NCBI GenBank assembly: GCA_009599575.1
Contig: VWND01000003.1
Coordinates: 744,001 to 808,000, forward strand
Source of the DNA: Blumeriella jaapii
Taxonomy: Eukaryota; Ascomycota; Leotiomycetes; Helotiales; Drepanopezizaceae
DNA length: 64,000 nucleotides
Direction: 5' to 3'
Position numbers and translations under genes: made by a program. Below the pieces are notes generated by a model. It did no database searches. It saw only the letters and a program-made list of their open reading frames with translations, and was not told where the DNA came from. Shown here one piece after another: positions 11,725-24,613 of the stretch. Numbering within the stretch: the first letter of the stretch is position 1; every line of letters begins with the position of its first letter.

Positions 11725-12572
11725 AGGTCGTTTCATCCCACCGTGGACGAAGCTCAACTTCGTGAGGTAGGATCTGTCTTCCGGCCAAGGTAGCACGGTT
11801 CGACCCCAACCGCGTAAAGCCTCAACTGAACAGTCTCTACCCTGAAACCCGAATCCATCCCAACTTGAAGATTGCGCCAGGAAATCCCAATTCACCTTAA
11901 CCCCGGGGGGTATCAGCACAACACAATCACAGTACCAATCACCAACCACATTCCCCTCCTCAACCCAACCTCCCAACACCACTCTCCTGTAGCAAAAAAA
12001 AGCCTTTCTCTCTGTACTGTACCTTCTGACCACCACGCGCACCTGCAAAGCGAGGAAAACGATGTTTCTGCAACCAGCAACTTACCCACCTACCTATAAC
12101 ATGGCCAACGGCTAATAATAACTAACGCTTATGGCGACTCTACGTCGGAGCTTACTACTTCGGATACCCAAAACCGAGGGACATCCCACACGAGAACCCA
12201 CAAGCCAAAGACGAGGCATTCCTCCGAACACAAGCCAAAGACGACGCATTCCCCCGAACAACACCCCCAAGCAGCCCCGGACCAAATCGTCACGGCAGCC
12301 ACACGCTGCGTGCTGACATGTGGGAACCAGGCGAAGCCGTGGCACAGCACCGATCGTTTCCCAAGATCAGCAACGGCCCATAGCGACGCGCCATGTGTTG
12401 TACAGTACAGTACAACGAGTCTTCTTCCCACCCCGCCAGCCGGCTGCCCCCGAACAGAGCGGCGATCCAACGTGGTCGGAGCCCGCACAGCGGGAGACCC
12501 GGTACGCGAAGACTCTGTCTCGTCTTCGGCGATCGACGAGCGGAGGAAGGGGGTGGCTTGTGCGTATCAGGA

Positions 12573-12617
12573 TGGACTGGACTGGACTGGACTGGACTGG
12601 ACTGGACTGGACTGGAC
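12573..12617. repeat. (TGGAC)9 pentanucleotide repeat
   Basis: Nine perfect units. Confidence 0.95.
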
Positions 12618-13106
12618 GACCTTGGTTCCAAGCAGCTGTTTTTCCTCTTCGTCGAAACTGAACTCGGCATGACAGGACTGTGCAGACGACCACGTACTGT
12701 AACTCCCTGGTGCAAATGCCCGCATGTCGATGTTCGATGTTCGGATACAGGTGTGACCGACTCCCCAACCACCCCGGTCGGTACATACAATGCAGCTTCT
12801 TCATCTCTAGCATGGCCACGAAACCTCCTACGAGTCTCACCATTTTCGCTCCCCTTTGCACTTGAGAGAGACGTGGCGCTTCTGACAAGTAGTCAGGTAT
12901 GGACACAGACTAGGAAGAAGACAGGCGCGCTGGGTCATGATGGGAAACGCGAAACGTCAGCCTTGTTGCGGTGGTATCTTGGAGAACAGGAAGTGAGCCG
13001 GGAAAGCGTACAGTAGGAAAAAGACAGCCACCAACTTCTCACTATCATCCCAATTGCCGAGAAAGGAGAAGCGCGAACAGGTGTAATGTACAACTAAGCT
13101 ACACAA

Positions 13107-16062
13107 TCATACATATCTCACCTCCCCAAACAGACCGGCTCTAATTTGCACCAGGGCCGCCAGTTCCAACAGGAAGTCTTGCAGCACGATGGCATTTGTC
13201 AAGACATGGCTCACGCTCACCATCTTCTTCTCCCCTGGCTGATCGTCTTTCGGCTCTTCGTCGTCCTCTGAGTTGTCGCCCTGTACTGCGTCCGCCGTGC
13301 TGTTTTCGTCGTCTTTCGCGCTTTGGAGGTCCGGGAAGGGAATGGCGGCAATCTCGTCCCGAGAAAGAGGCTGTGACACTTTTCGCGCCAGAATGCTTTG
13401 CTCTATGGCTGCGAATGCTGCGACTTGACTCGCCGGCACACTTCCGCCTGTCTTTTCGGCGTGCAGAGGGCTAGGCGAGATTGCACGTGAGCTGCCTCGT
13501 GAGGAGTGATCGATGCCCAGTAAGAATTGTGGGGGTGTCATTGCGTTTCGTAAGGATGTAGGTGTAGCATGACCATGACTGTTACCAGGCCCACTGCTGC
13601 TGCGATCCCGGCCGTTCCGGCCTCTCGGGGTATTGGATCGTGATGTGTTGAGGTCGGGGAAGATTCGTTGAGCGAGAGCATCGAGAGCTGATGGCCGATG
13701 AGGAGATACCGATCGGGAAGGAGTGTCATTGCTGGAACGAGATGCTTGCTGACGTTTTGGTACAGGGGTCGCAGCCACCATCGAAGCAGATTGGAACGCT
13801 TCTCGGCGTTGTTGGAGCAGGTCGTCGAAGCGAGGAATCTCGACTCGGTACGTGTCAATTTGGTCCACGAGACTCTTTAGCTGCTTAAGCAGTGATGGGG
13901 CGTGTGAGTCGGACCACTTCGGTGTCTTGCGGGCCTTCTTCAGATTCCGGAGATGTGACTTCTCCTGTGCTTCAATAGGATCCCCAAGCTCTAGGAGCAA
14001 AGGGTCTTCAGTACCACTGTCCTCCTCGTCATCATCGTACACACATTTTGACGGATCCGGAAGTAGCCAGCCATCTACCTTCATAAACCCGCACGTAGCC
14101 AGGTCAATGATCGCCCCGGTAAGAGACAGGTTCGTTTCCACCGAGTTTGTGAAGAATGTTGCCAAGATGAGGAGCAAGGTCTTTAACATTGGGTCTTCGG
14201 GCCGCAGGGTGTGCGAGCGAACATCTCGAGGTGCATCGGCGATTTGCGGCTGACCCCCAGTGAATTTTGAGGTGCCACCAGGCGACCTTGGGGCAAGTAG
14301 GGCCACTGAACAGTTGTGGCTTTCCACCAAACTCACACAGTCCTTGACGTGATTGTCAAAAATTTCATCAAAGTCGGCGTCAGTTCCTATCTTCCCAGCC
14401 AGTGCGAGCAAGAAGTCCATTTCCATCTCGTGGGCCCCAATAGTCCGCTGTGGACCATCAGCCAGCACCTGACTGGTCCAGAGCAGAGTTGTCACGGCAT
14501 ATCGGTGATGCCGTCGCAGAATCACAGAGACGAGTTGCAAAGTGACAGAGATGGTTTGTTCGTTCAGTGACCGAAGACTGGCTTGAATCAAATCAACCAG
14601 GTTGAACAGTGCGGGAGTTGAGGCAGCTTCCATCTGAGTTGACATCATGGTGGCAAGGTCCATCGATTTACGCTTTCTCGCTGCACTTACCGATGCCCTC
14701 GTCCCGAAAGAGGTTGGCGTCGGATCTGGCAAAGCAAGAAGGTAGTGCAAAATCAGATGGATCATCTCTGGGTGATCCAAGGCCTCCAGTATCCTTCGCA
14801 GGTAGGTTAGGACGGCTACCGAGGATCCTCCGTCCACGTCCGAAGACTCCAGGAGCGAGGGGTACCTACAATGTTAGCGACTGTAAGAGATGACGATAGG
14901 AAAACCAACTCACAAGAGCTGCTGGAGAAAAATGACTTGGAAATGTTCTAGTAGCGTCTGCTTGACCTCGCCAGATTTGCAATGATTGAGAACATCTTGC
15001 CAAAACACCAAGTGTGAAAGAAACGTTTCCATGTGCATCTGAAAGTCTGGGGATGAAGAGCTCACGATCTCGGACGTAGCATTTGGTTGTTCATAGTCCG
15101 AGAGTGCCAATATGGGCGGGAGATCTTCCAGAGCATGATCGATCACCAACTTCCGACTCAATTGGCTGTAAAGTGCCCCGAGACCAGTTGCCATCAACGT
15201 TGCAAGATCACTTTCGACGATCCACTGCTCTAAAGCAATAGAGCTCGAAGCTGCTTCGATGACATATAGAAGTCCCGTTCGGGCAAAATCGCCGATCCGG
15301 CCTTCGTGGTGGATGTAATCTATCAGCAGGTAGAAGAGAGGAAAATCTTCCTTGTGTGTCTTGCCCGTGAACTTATCGTGTGCATCTTGGCCACTGTCCG
15401 AATCACTACGCTCCTGTGCTGTGAACCAAGCCGGTAGAATCTCCGGATCAAGCCTGATCTTGGTGGTGATATTGAACGACAGTTCGACAACCTCGACCTC
15501 TGTATCCAACCCTAAACGTATGCTGTTTGCCCCAGTAATACGAATCAAGAGGCTCATAAGACTGTGGGAGAAAGTTTCGTTCTCCACGAAGTCTTCTTCC
15601 TCGCTGTCGATCAGAGTTGCGAAGAAAGCTACCCCCTCCCTGATGATTCCCTCGTTGTATGAAGTCGTAGCTATCTTGCCAATAGAGACGTATATCTGCT
15701 TCGTCGATGCAAAGGTGATGCATGGGTGCGGCAATGGCCGCCTCGTCTCATCGCTGATAATGGCTGTCAGGTCTTGCAGGCTGATCCGAATGTCTTCGGC
15801 CGCTTCGTGGTCTCTTGACAGATTGGATGCACTGCGCCATATTTGCTATGCCCGTTAGCGAGTTCCCGAGCATCGCCAGAATTCTGCGGACCAAAAGCTG
15901 ATTGTACCCTTTCTTGAAGCGTGCCAGACGCTTCTCGGGGTCATTGCTCGAGACCCTGCTGCCACTTGGGGCTAGGGATGTGCCCGCTATCAAGCGCGAC
16001 CACTGCAGCAAGAGTCAGTCGAGCTCGAGATGTAGGATTGAGATTCCTCTCACAAAGTCCAT
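13107..16062 (-). CDS. FHIP / RAI16-like (FAM160 family) FTS-Hook-interacting protein
   Basis: Family role: subunit of the FTS-Hook-FHIP complex that links early endosomes to dynein-dynactin; filamentous fungi need it for long-range endosome transport. Five exons (16062-16054, 16002-15892, 15845-14914, 14865-13107 is the last; introns 51, 46 and 48 bp) give 936 residues. Exon 1 is a 9-nt microexon coding only MDF, giving MDFWSRLIAG at the start. Recognisable family blocks follow: KRLARFKKGYNQLLQIWR across intron 2, HPCITFASTKQIYVSIGK, and REGVAFFATLIDSEEEDF. A Ser-rich, low-complexity region lies about residues 690-900. Intron 2 has an unusual donor, GTCCGC, but a normal branch site (CTAAC) and acceptor. 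The C-terminus ends in FGEVRYV. Four exons in all. Confidence 0.87.
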
Positions 16063-17385
16063 GCTGTATAAGGAGCACCATCTTTCTGTCTGGTGGCATT
16101 GACATATGCTGAAGATCGTCAAACACGCGGCTACGTGGGTCGCGCCAACCGACAGCCGCAGCCGCGCTCTTCAGGGGGTGTCCCGACCATTTCCCGGGAT
16201 AGACAGCTAGCACGGTGCTGTACTTATGTAATGCTATCAAACTCTCAATCCTTCAGCTAGTGTCCAGCTAGCAACGCTCACATCAAACATCTTGAATGGT
16301 TTCCTCTTTTGGTCCTCATTGTTACAATGCTTGAATAGTAACGGAGTTATCCCCGTCGTTATATAAGCTTTTGCGAATTGCTAAAGCATTCGACCAAATT
16401 CCCAAGGAAATCTCAATCTGTTCCAAGTACCATGGTGTGACTGCATCGATTCTAGACCCGGCGACTTCAGTCGTTGGCCCACAAGGGAATGGCCCGTCCT
16501 TCCAGTCACAGCTTACACTTCTACTGATAAGAAGCATGCGAAACCAACAGCAACCACCGAACTGTTGTGAAGTGCCTTGCCCGGGGTCAAGAAGTAAACT
16601 CGTCCGTACTCTGAAATCCTGATAGCCGAAGCGAAGAATCAAAAATTGACGCATCAATCAAAGCCTGGGGGGAAGAGACACATCTCCTCCGTAGATCTAT
16701 CTGCACCTAGACTTGGCATTTCTCCCATCGTCGAGTTCTCGGCATTTTCTTCCATGTGTAGACGGCTGCTTTTGGTCTATCGGTTGCCCCATGACACCTC
16801 GGAGGCATTTCCACTCGGTACAGATTCCGTCGATGGGAAAATGCGCGGGTGCGTTTTCGGACTAAACCAATCTATGTTCGCTCCAATCCAACCCGAGACG
16901 CGGACAAGAGCGACTCCCACATACCTACGGGTGCGTACAACGCTCAAAACAACATCTCGGATCAGAGCAACGGACACGTTTCCACACCCGTAAACTATCT
17001 CTGATATCGACCCTCGCAGACGCAGAAAATTTACTTACGCCGTAGTAGACCCTACCGCCCAGTACACTGTTTACCAGGGGAGTCACCGTCAGGCCTCGAA
17101 TGACAGTACAGCACAGTACATACCTCCATCAGACATTCCATCCCGCCTGTTCAAAATCGATGACTGCCGGTCAGAACCTCCTTTGTAGAGCGGAGGTGGC
17201 GACTTCGTAGAGAAGACAGCTAGCTAGCTAGCTAGCAGTCCCCCACCTCGCTCGCTGGACGCCGAAGAGAAATCCGGCACTGTTCCCCAAAAGTGATGGT
17301 GAATTATCCGAAAGCGATTGAGAAGGGGAAGCTGTACGCACCTACCTCTACATACAGTACAAAAGACAGTATCAGCTCGTATGTA
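16063..17385. other. Intergenic, no gene seen
   Basis: 1.3 kb upstream of the FHIP-like gene. No open frame with recognisable features. A CTAG/AGCT palindromic run lies at 17217-17236. Confidence 0.6.
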
Positions 17386-17746
17386 CAGTAGGTTGCAAAA
17401 AGTCGTTGCGACCCTCCTTGCTGCCAAGGTAGCCAGCGCAGCCAAGCGGGGAACTTGCTCGTTTTGGGATTGAAAGGCTTTGGCCGCATTTTGACACTTT
17501 CTTGAACCCTTTCTTTTTAATATTAATTTGTATTTATTGTTTTATGGTTCTGTATTGTAATATATCATAGTGTATTAAAATGTAGAAAAATCGAGCTTTT
17601 GATCGTTTGTAAAGCGGCTATACTTTCAGTTCTAAATCGAGCAAATCTGACCCTAGTTTAGGCTCGGTAAACCTCGCTTGCCTTCATTTATCTAGTTCTG
17701 CCTTGGCTGCCAGGATAGGGTCGCAACGACTTTTTGCAACCTACTG
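17386..17746. mobile_element. MITE family 2, intact 361-bp TA-flanked copy
   Basis: Perfect 30-bp terminal inverted repeats beginning CAGTAGGTTGCAAAAAGTCG, flanked by TA at 17384-17385 and 17747-17748. The interior is A+T-rich and non-coding. Sequence is unrelated to the family at 4092, but the CAGT end and TA target are the same. Directly beyond the right-hand TA the sequence continues CTGTA, so the element sits in a TACTGTA site. Confidence 0.92.
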
Positions 17747-17748
17747 TA

Positions 17749-19033
17749 CTGTAGAAGTGGCTCGTGCACGCTGTTGGACACGTGATATAGTATTGTCACA
17801 GAGCCTTCTTTCTACGCGTTGGTTCTTATCCTCGTGCCGAGCCTCGCTACTCGCACAGTGCCACGTCACGTGCCCGCATCAACACGCTGTTCTGCAACTC
17901 TAGGTACACAGTACTCAGGGTCCTCCTCTTCCGAGATCTACAGTATGTATGTACCTAAGTCAAAGGTCAAACATTAACGCTGTTCTGCAACACTGATCAG
18001 GGTCCTCCTCTTCCGAGATCGACAGTACCTACCCACCTACCTACCCACCTACCCACCTATATACCTAAGTCAAAGATCAAACATCACCTTAGGTAGGTAG
18101 CGTCCACGCAGCTCAGCTTAGCTTAGCTCAGCTTATGGTGTGGAGCAAGATCCAAACCCCAAATCCTGCACACGGGATCGAGGACAGAGAGAGAGGGTTT
18201 GTGATATACTGTATATACATACATGCATAAGGCTAGGTACGGAACACTGGTAGATATAGGTAGGTAGGTAGGTATAGGTATAGGTATAGGTAGGTATAGG
18301 TATAGGTAGGTATAGGTATAGGTATAGGTATAGGTATAGGTATAGGTATAGGTATAGGTAGGTATAGGTAGGTATAGGTAGGTATAGGTAGGTATAGGTA
18401 TAGGTATAGGTATAGGTATAGGTAGGTATAGGTAGGTAGATATTATGCATTGAGTGGTGCGCCATGAGCTTTCTTTCCGTCGTGATGCGGAGATAGGTAG
18501 GTAGGTACCTATGACAGTACAGTACAGTACAGTACCAAGCGAGGACGGGCCTAGCGGCAGACAGACAGACAGACAGACGAGGCTGGGAGATGGAGACCGC
18601 ACGCGATGCGACGGTGTGTACTGTACTGTACATCCGCATATCCCGCGGGGTTCAGGCCCAGCGCGAGGAAACCACCACAGCAGCGACAACAGCAAGGGAT
18701 GTCGTCGTCGCCGCGCGCCTTTCGCTGTCGCAAGTGCCACCATCACATCACATCACCGACCCGACCCCACCCCCAAGGCCACGCGGCCAGCAGTCGCTCT
18801 CGGCGGTGTTTCCTCTCCCCCGGGTCCACGCGGCCGGCCGTGGCGCGCGCCGCTCACGCTCACGCCCTCTCCGAAGCAACACGCGCTCCACGCTTCCGCT
18901 CTCCCGACCCGACCCGACCCGATCCAGCACGATGGCAAGCCACGCATGCAGATACCGCACGGCACCTCCCTCGGCGTCCCGTCGCGTCGGCTCGGTCAGG
19001 TCGGGGGACAGCTCGGATCGCGCGCGCCCTCGC
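17749..19033. other. Gene-free, microsatellite-rich
   Basis: No gene seen. Holds CCTACC runs at 18028-18070, the TAGGTA array at 18255-18440, and TACAGTA/TACTGTA clusters at 17939-17945, 18206-18212, 18518-18534 and 18618-18630. Confidence 0.55.
18255..18440. repeat. Interspersed TAGG/TATAGG microsatellite
   Basis: About 185 bp of TAGGTA and TAGG units in irregular order. It is not the canonical TTAGGG telomere repeat. Confidence 0.92.
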
Positions 19034-19499
19034 TCAGGGCCGCTCGACGTCGGACTCCTCCTCGGCGACGGTGTCGAGGTGCGGGTGGGTGACGACGATG
19101 GCGGGCACGGGCACGGGCGCGGGCCGCGGCGCCGCCGCGAAGGGGTGGTACTTGTGCTCGCGCGCGAGCATGGCGGCTTTGGCGCGCGCCATGCGGTCGC
19201 TGAAGCCGAGGTGCGTGTCGGGCTGGGCCTGGGCCTGGGGCGTGCCGGCCCGGCAGACGGACATGGCGCGGCTCGGGAGGGGCGCGCGCGGTTGCGGTCG
19301 GCTGGGTCTGGAGAGCGGTGGTTAGATCGGGGGGGGGTTTCTCTTTTTTGGGGTGGTGGTGAGGTGAGGTGAGGTGAGGTGAGGTGTGGTGTGGCTTCTT
19401 CGTGTTGGGCGCGGGGGTTGGCGATGGGGGAGTGGGGAGGTTGCGGAGGGTGGATGGGTGGATGGGTGATGGATGGCCTTACCTGCGAGAGGAATCCAT
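19034..19499 (-). CDS. Small hypothetical protein, 96 residues, two exons
   Basis: Function not recognised. Exon 1 (19499-19483) codes MDSSR, exon 2 (19307-19034) the rest; the 175-bp intron has GT..AG ends and joins in frame. The protein is Pro- and Arg-rich in its first third, then has a short block GFSDRMARAKAAMLAREHKY that looks like an amphipathic helix, a Pro/Ala stretch, and an acidic end. No signal peptide or membrane segment is visible. The intron is longer than others here and contains the GGTGA repeat. The gene stands alone in a repeat-rich region. Part of the open frame may be chance in GC-rich DNA; an alternative is a single-exon form from the Met at 19264. Confidence 0.42.
19357..19387. 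repeat. (GGTGA)n repeat
   Basis: About six units, inside the proposed intron of the small gene at 19034-19499. Confidence 0.9.
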
Positions 19500-20154
19500 T
19501 ATGATTATATAGTGGTGTGTAGTGTGTAGTGTGTGTGTGTGTGTGTGTATGTAGTGTATCGTGTGTAGTGCGTAGTGTAGTGTATCGTATGAGTAGGTAT
19601 ATGTGACGATATGTACAGGTGAAAATAGCAGTCTGGCGATGTATACCAGATACGAGTACTCAAGCCGATCGCCCAGAGTGACGGAATTAGGAATACGATT
19701 AAGACGGTTTGGAAAAGCCAGCACGGAAGGGAGCGATGGTCGAGGAGCGAAGCCGACATTATATGTACCGCCGCGTAGCGCAGCGCACAGAAATCGACAC
19801 CGAGAGAAAACCAAAGCCTATTCCCCCCCCCAGGACGTTTGTTTCCACCCTTCAAACGCGCCCGGTCCGAGGCCGTTCACCGACGCCACCCTCACGGCGC
19901 CGCCCACACGCCCAGCTTGGACCTCGCGTCCTGTCCTGGAGCGGGCGCGTGGGCTTGACCCTTAGTCGTCCGAACCTTATGCCCGGCTACCACCTGCGCC
20001 GCCCACGGTGATTGGGAGAGGGGCCGCACGTGCGTGCGTAGCTTCCCACTTCGTCAGCGCCGGGCAGCCAGGGCCGCTGGACGGGGCGCCGCGCGCAGCA
20101 TGAGCGCAACGTCATGGAGAGGTCTGTATGGATGTACGGTGCGGGAGGTATGTG

Positions 20155-20245
20155 AGTATGTATGTATGTCTGTATGTATGTCTGTATGTCTGTATGTCTG
20201 TATGTCTGTATATCTGTATGTCTGTATATATGTCTGTATATACCG
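20155..20245. repeat. GTATGTCT-type microsatellite
   Basis: Irregular alternation of TGTATGTA and TGTATGTC units. Confidence 0.9.
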
Positions 20246-23200
20246 CACCACACCCTACCGTCACCACGTTCCTAACCTTAAATGTACAACACAGTACGAT
20301 TCGTGGTGCCCGCGCGAGGTCGTGTCGTGGGTCCCGTCGACTCGTGTTACGGGAGATCTGCAAATCAGGGGCCGAAAAGGAGGGCCGATTAGACGGGCTC
20401 GGAGAAAACCGTGGTCCGCGTTGGGTTTGAACCGCGTCTCAGCGGTGTTTGGTCTCGGGGTCAGGTGGCCGGCCGTCTGGGGGCCATGAGGGAAAGTGTA
20501 AATAGTCACGTCTCGTCTGTCATTCCATGTGCTGGTACAGCACTGTGCGGTGCTGTCTTGTGCTTCGTGCTGTGCTGTGCTGTGCGTGGAAAGCTCCGAT
20601 GGAAACAAACAAGGCACGAGAGACAAGATGGGGAAAGTGAAACTTTGGGGGGGGGGGGGAGGAGAGGGAAACAGAGGCACTCGCTCAAAACAAAAGGCAC
20701 ACCCACCCACCAACCCACCCACTGCTCGGTCGCATCGCATCGCATCTCGCTTCGTCGCGCGGCCATGCGAGCCTCCGGAAATAGCAACACGCCCGCTTGG
20801 CATCGCGCCGCAGAAGGGAGGGGGACCTTCTAGAAGGCCGGAGCCGTGACGGGACTTGACAGCGGCAGCAGCACAAGCGCGCCAATCCCACGACGGCGTG
20901 AGGGGCACGATGTCTGCTTCGGGGCACGCGTACGAGATGGGTGCAGTGGGCATGATGATCAGATGGTGGTGTACCGTACGGACAGTGCGTATAGTACGTA
21001 CAGTATACAGTACATGGAGCATACAGTTAATACAGCATAGAGTACTGTACTGTACAATACAAACAGCATACAGTACTGTACAATACAAATAGCATACAGT
21101 ATTGTACAGTACATACAGCATACAGCACTGCACAGTACAAACAGCACATATTACTGCACAGCACATACATCACAATACAACGAATCCGGTTGATTTGAAG
21201 TAAGCTTACCTAAGTAAGCACCCATGCTGCACACACATCGCACCACCCGTCCATCCTCCAGAATCCCACGCCCATCTCGAGAACCCGAACGTCACTCTCC
21301 CCTCTCTGCTCCTCCCACCCGGCCCGTCCGTCGATCGGCCGGCTCGGCCACCCACCCGATCAGCAAGCGCCGTTCCGTTCCTCCGCCGCACCGCACCCGT
21401 CCCGCGCACGCCAGGCCAGCCCCGGGTGCGGCTCAGGGCCCACGCCAAGCCACCGCTCCCTTCCCTTCACTCGCCCTCCCGGACGCGCGCGAATGGGGGC
21501 GCGATGATGATGATGATGAAGCGCCACTCGCGCCGTGCGTCTCGGCACTCTCTGATGTCCGATGTGCCGATCGCCGTGACCCGCCGGACGGACGCCTCGT
21601 GTTTCCTTCCCACGTCCGCCGGGCGGAGGAGGCCTTCGTCATGACGTGCAGGGCGCGAGGGGCTCGGGCACGGCATGGCATGGCATGGGATGGCATGGGA
21701 AGCGGGGGCGAGATCTTCCCTCCGTCCGGATTGCGATCGTGGGACTGTGCTGTGGTGGTGGTGGGGTGGGCGTTGACTTAGCCGGTTCTATGGTATAGTG
21801 TGTATGTACTATCTGTACTGTACATACCTACATACTAGACTAACCCGCCCGCACTGGATTCTGTATGCTGCTAGGTGCGACAGGTCGGATTCCGGATTCG
21901 CGATACGTCCGGGACTCGGTGGACGGGATGTGGGTAGGGTGGGGTGGAGGACGATCGATGGGTTGTGGTCGTGACCAAGACGGGATGGGATGGCTAAGAC
22001 GTTAAGGACTGTCCTGTACTGTACCGTAGCATGGCAAAAACATCACTGTGTTACAGTACAGTACATGTCAAAAAAAGAGAAAAAAAAAGAAAAGAGGAAA
22101 AATAGAAAAACAAAATTGAGAAAATCTGACTTGGATTTCGAATATGGTTTTGCCTACGACGCGATTTGCTTGGTGTTCGTATCTGTAGTACGATGCAGTA
22201 CTGTACTGTCAACAAATAGCTTAACCGAAAAATCAACATCTGCCGTAAAGACCAACACTAAAACCCTGAATCTGTACGACATGTATATATATACAGCACA
22301 GCACAGCATAGCACAGCACAGCACAGCACAGCACCGTCCATACCAACCGATCAACAAACCCAACCACCGCCTATACACAGTACATACATACAGTACATCG
22401 CCCTCCATCTCCATACACCACAACCCACCTCAGGCCCGCCAGCGTCTCCACCCACCCCTTCCACAAGCCAGCATAGCCCAACATCCATCCCATCCCATCC
22501 CATCGCCGGTCTAACGAGCAGTCCCCCGGAGCAGCATGGCCACCACCACCACCACCCCTCGCCGTACCGTTCGTTTAGCTTTGAGCGTGGACGCAAGACC
22601 CGAATCTGAATCTCGCCGATAAGCTTCGCTGCTGCTTCCTCGTGTGTGTGTGTGTGTGTTTGTGTGTGTGTCTGTCTTAAGCTTAATTCCGAGGGGAACG
22701 ACGCACCGCCGCCGCCGCGTGTCGAGGCGTGGAGGAAACCGCGTCGTATGTACAGTACTGTATGTACTGTAGGAAAGGAAGAGATGAGGAACGTTGCGTA
22801 CATACTATGCGATTCTTTTCTCGACCAACGCCCCGCGCCCCCGCCCCGCCCCGCACGAGAGAAAAGTTGGTTTCTGCACTTCGCGTTCTGGCTATGTCCC
22901 CGTCGTACTGTACACATATGTATTCTTTCCTGTACTGTACTGTACTGTACCGTAGGCGCAGCGTGGCCGGTGGGGTCCTCGGTCTCGGGGCTTTCGGGAT
23001 CCGTGCCAAGGCCTGGGACAGTCGAAGGGCCCTTGGCTGGATGGGCACCTCCTGTATTGTACCTACTGTATGTACATACCGTACTGCACTGCACTACACG
23101 GCACTCTACTGAAAGTCTCCAGCCGGAGGAGGAGGAGGAGGAGGATGGCTCTGGGTGGGAGGGGGAGGCTCTGCTCTTCGAAGCGAAGAGGCTCAGTTGG

Positions 23201-24410
23201 GGCCGTTTCGAAACGGGTTGGTCGAGTGGAGGCGACCGTGCGAGCGAGCGGGTCGATTGCCGGATACGAGATACGAGATGCGGTGCGTCGAATGGCATGA
23301 ACTAAGGTACGGTGCAGTAGCGTGTATGTACATACGGTACGGTAGATAGATGCACCTCGGGCAGAGGCACTTGGGTCAGAGGATCTATTTATATACAGCG
23401 TAGGCCGTTCCCGGGTGGCGGCCATGCAACCGATAGCTGTACTGTCCTGTCTTGTTAGTACTATCCTGGAAGAAGGTTAGTGGTTACTAGGTACGTTACT
23501 ACATAGGTAGACTCGTCAAGATCACCGAGATGGCGGGTCTAGCAATAGAGCGACAGCGGCAATGCAAGGATGAGAACAGCCTTTGCAGCTCCGAACCAAG
23601 CTTTCATTAACTCTTCTCTCTCTTTACACACGTGTGTTGTGCTGTGCGGTGCGGTGCGGTGTTGTGTTGTGGCATGCCAAGACTCGAAGTAAACAATGTT
23701 TAATACTCGTAGAGTTTGGGTTGTTATGCTATTGTACAGTACAGAACAGAACTGTAAAAGACATCCGGATTCGCGGACAAGAACCGATCCTTCGTGCTGG
23801 GCGATGGGTACATCATAACATGCGTACATCATAACCAAATCCCAAGTCAGTCAGTGCGTCATGCCTGGCGGTGCTTAGAGTACTGGTGCCGATCAGATAG
23901 TTGGCCATGCTGCTTTTTGAATGAGGTGGTACAGTACTGTACTATACAGTGTGTACGGTACTGTTTGTACTGTAAAGTACACAGAACCCTTGTCACCACG
24001 CTCCTTGCCCTCGAAATTTCTCTATGCGGAACGCGCTAGACGTGACAAGATCTCGCCCATGCACAGTACAGGTATGTACAGTAGCATCATGCCTTCTCGC
24101 ATGCGTGCTGTGCCCCCTTGGGTCGGCGCAGCTCTGCCGGAAGGGGATGGACCTCCCGGTCCCGCGATTCAATAACAGATGCAGAGAGTAAGGACACACA
24201 GTACAGTAGTACTGTGTACAGGACCGTCCGATCCAGGAGATCCATCAGGCGCCAAGGGCCTCTATTGACATACTTTACGATATGCGCCGTTGTAGATCGC
24301 GCGCTCGTTGCTCTCGACAACGTCACTGCGCCTTGTTGACCTGGAGCCACCATCCCCCCGCCAGCCAGCATGCGAGTAATCTTCCGACGGTACAGCCGCG
24401 AGTTTGTCGG

Positions 24411-24420
24411 TATATATAAA
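24411..24420 (+). promoter_or_regulatory. Probable TATA box of the cysteine-rich secreted protein gene
   Basis: TATATATAAA about 195 bp upstream of the ATG at 24614. Between them three imperfect repeats of TCTTCGAACA/CTTTGAACAC lie in the presumed leader (24492-24555). Confidence 0.5.
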
Positions 24421-24613
24421 ATGTCTGTGAGCACCGTGGAACACTGTTTTGCAACATCACGCCTGGATATTCTCTTCGAAGATTCTCGTCTTTGAACACC
24501 ACACACGACCGCCATCTTCGAACATCACACCCGAACAGCGTCTTCGAACACCATCACCACCATCACCACCCACCACCCACCACCCCCATCTCCACCGCCC
24601 GTCCTCTCGCAAG

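Larger units (their letters stand above)
11178..13106. other. Intergenic with tandem repeats
   Basis: 1.9 kb between CLC1 and the FHIP-like gene. Long open frames here run through a 12-bp repeat and a TGGAC repeat and show no domain or splicing evidence. TACAGTA/TACTGTA motifs occur at 12401-12412, 12695-12701 and 13009-13015. Confidence 0.6.
19500..24613. other. 5.1-kb gene-poor, microsatellite-rich segment
   Basis: No convincing gene. Open frames are mostly in GC-rich or microsatellite DNA and read as Arg/Pro-rich or Tyr/Thr-repeat protein. Repeats include GT at 19529-19548, GTATGTCT at 20155-20245, G-rich at 20643-20661, and CAGCA-like runs at 22300-22335. TACAGTA/TACTGTA motifs and one-base variants (TACGGTA, TATTGTA) are frequent, especially at 20985-21160, 22015-22075, 22745-22770, 22925-22960, 23930-23985 and 24060-24225. 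Confidence 0.55.

Noticed and set aside
11524..12048. Open frames with MSFE or KGHF repeats
   Set aside because: Produced by the 12-bp tandem repeat; no splicing, family or start support.
18123..18746. Minus frames reading Tyr/Thr/Leu/Pro repeats
   Set aside because: Translation of the TAGGTA microsatellite.
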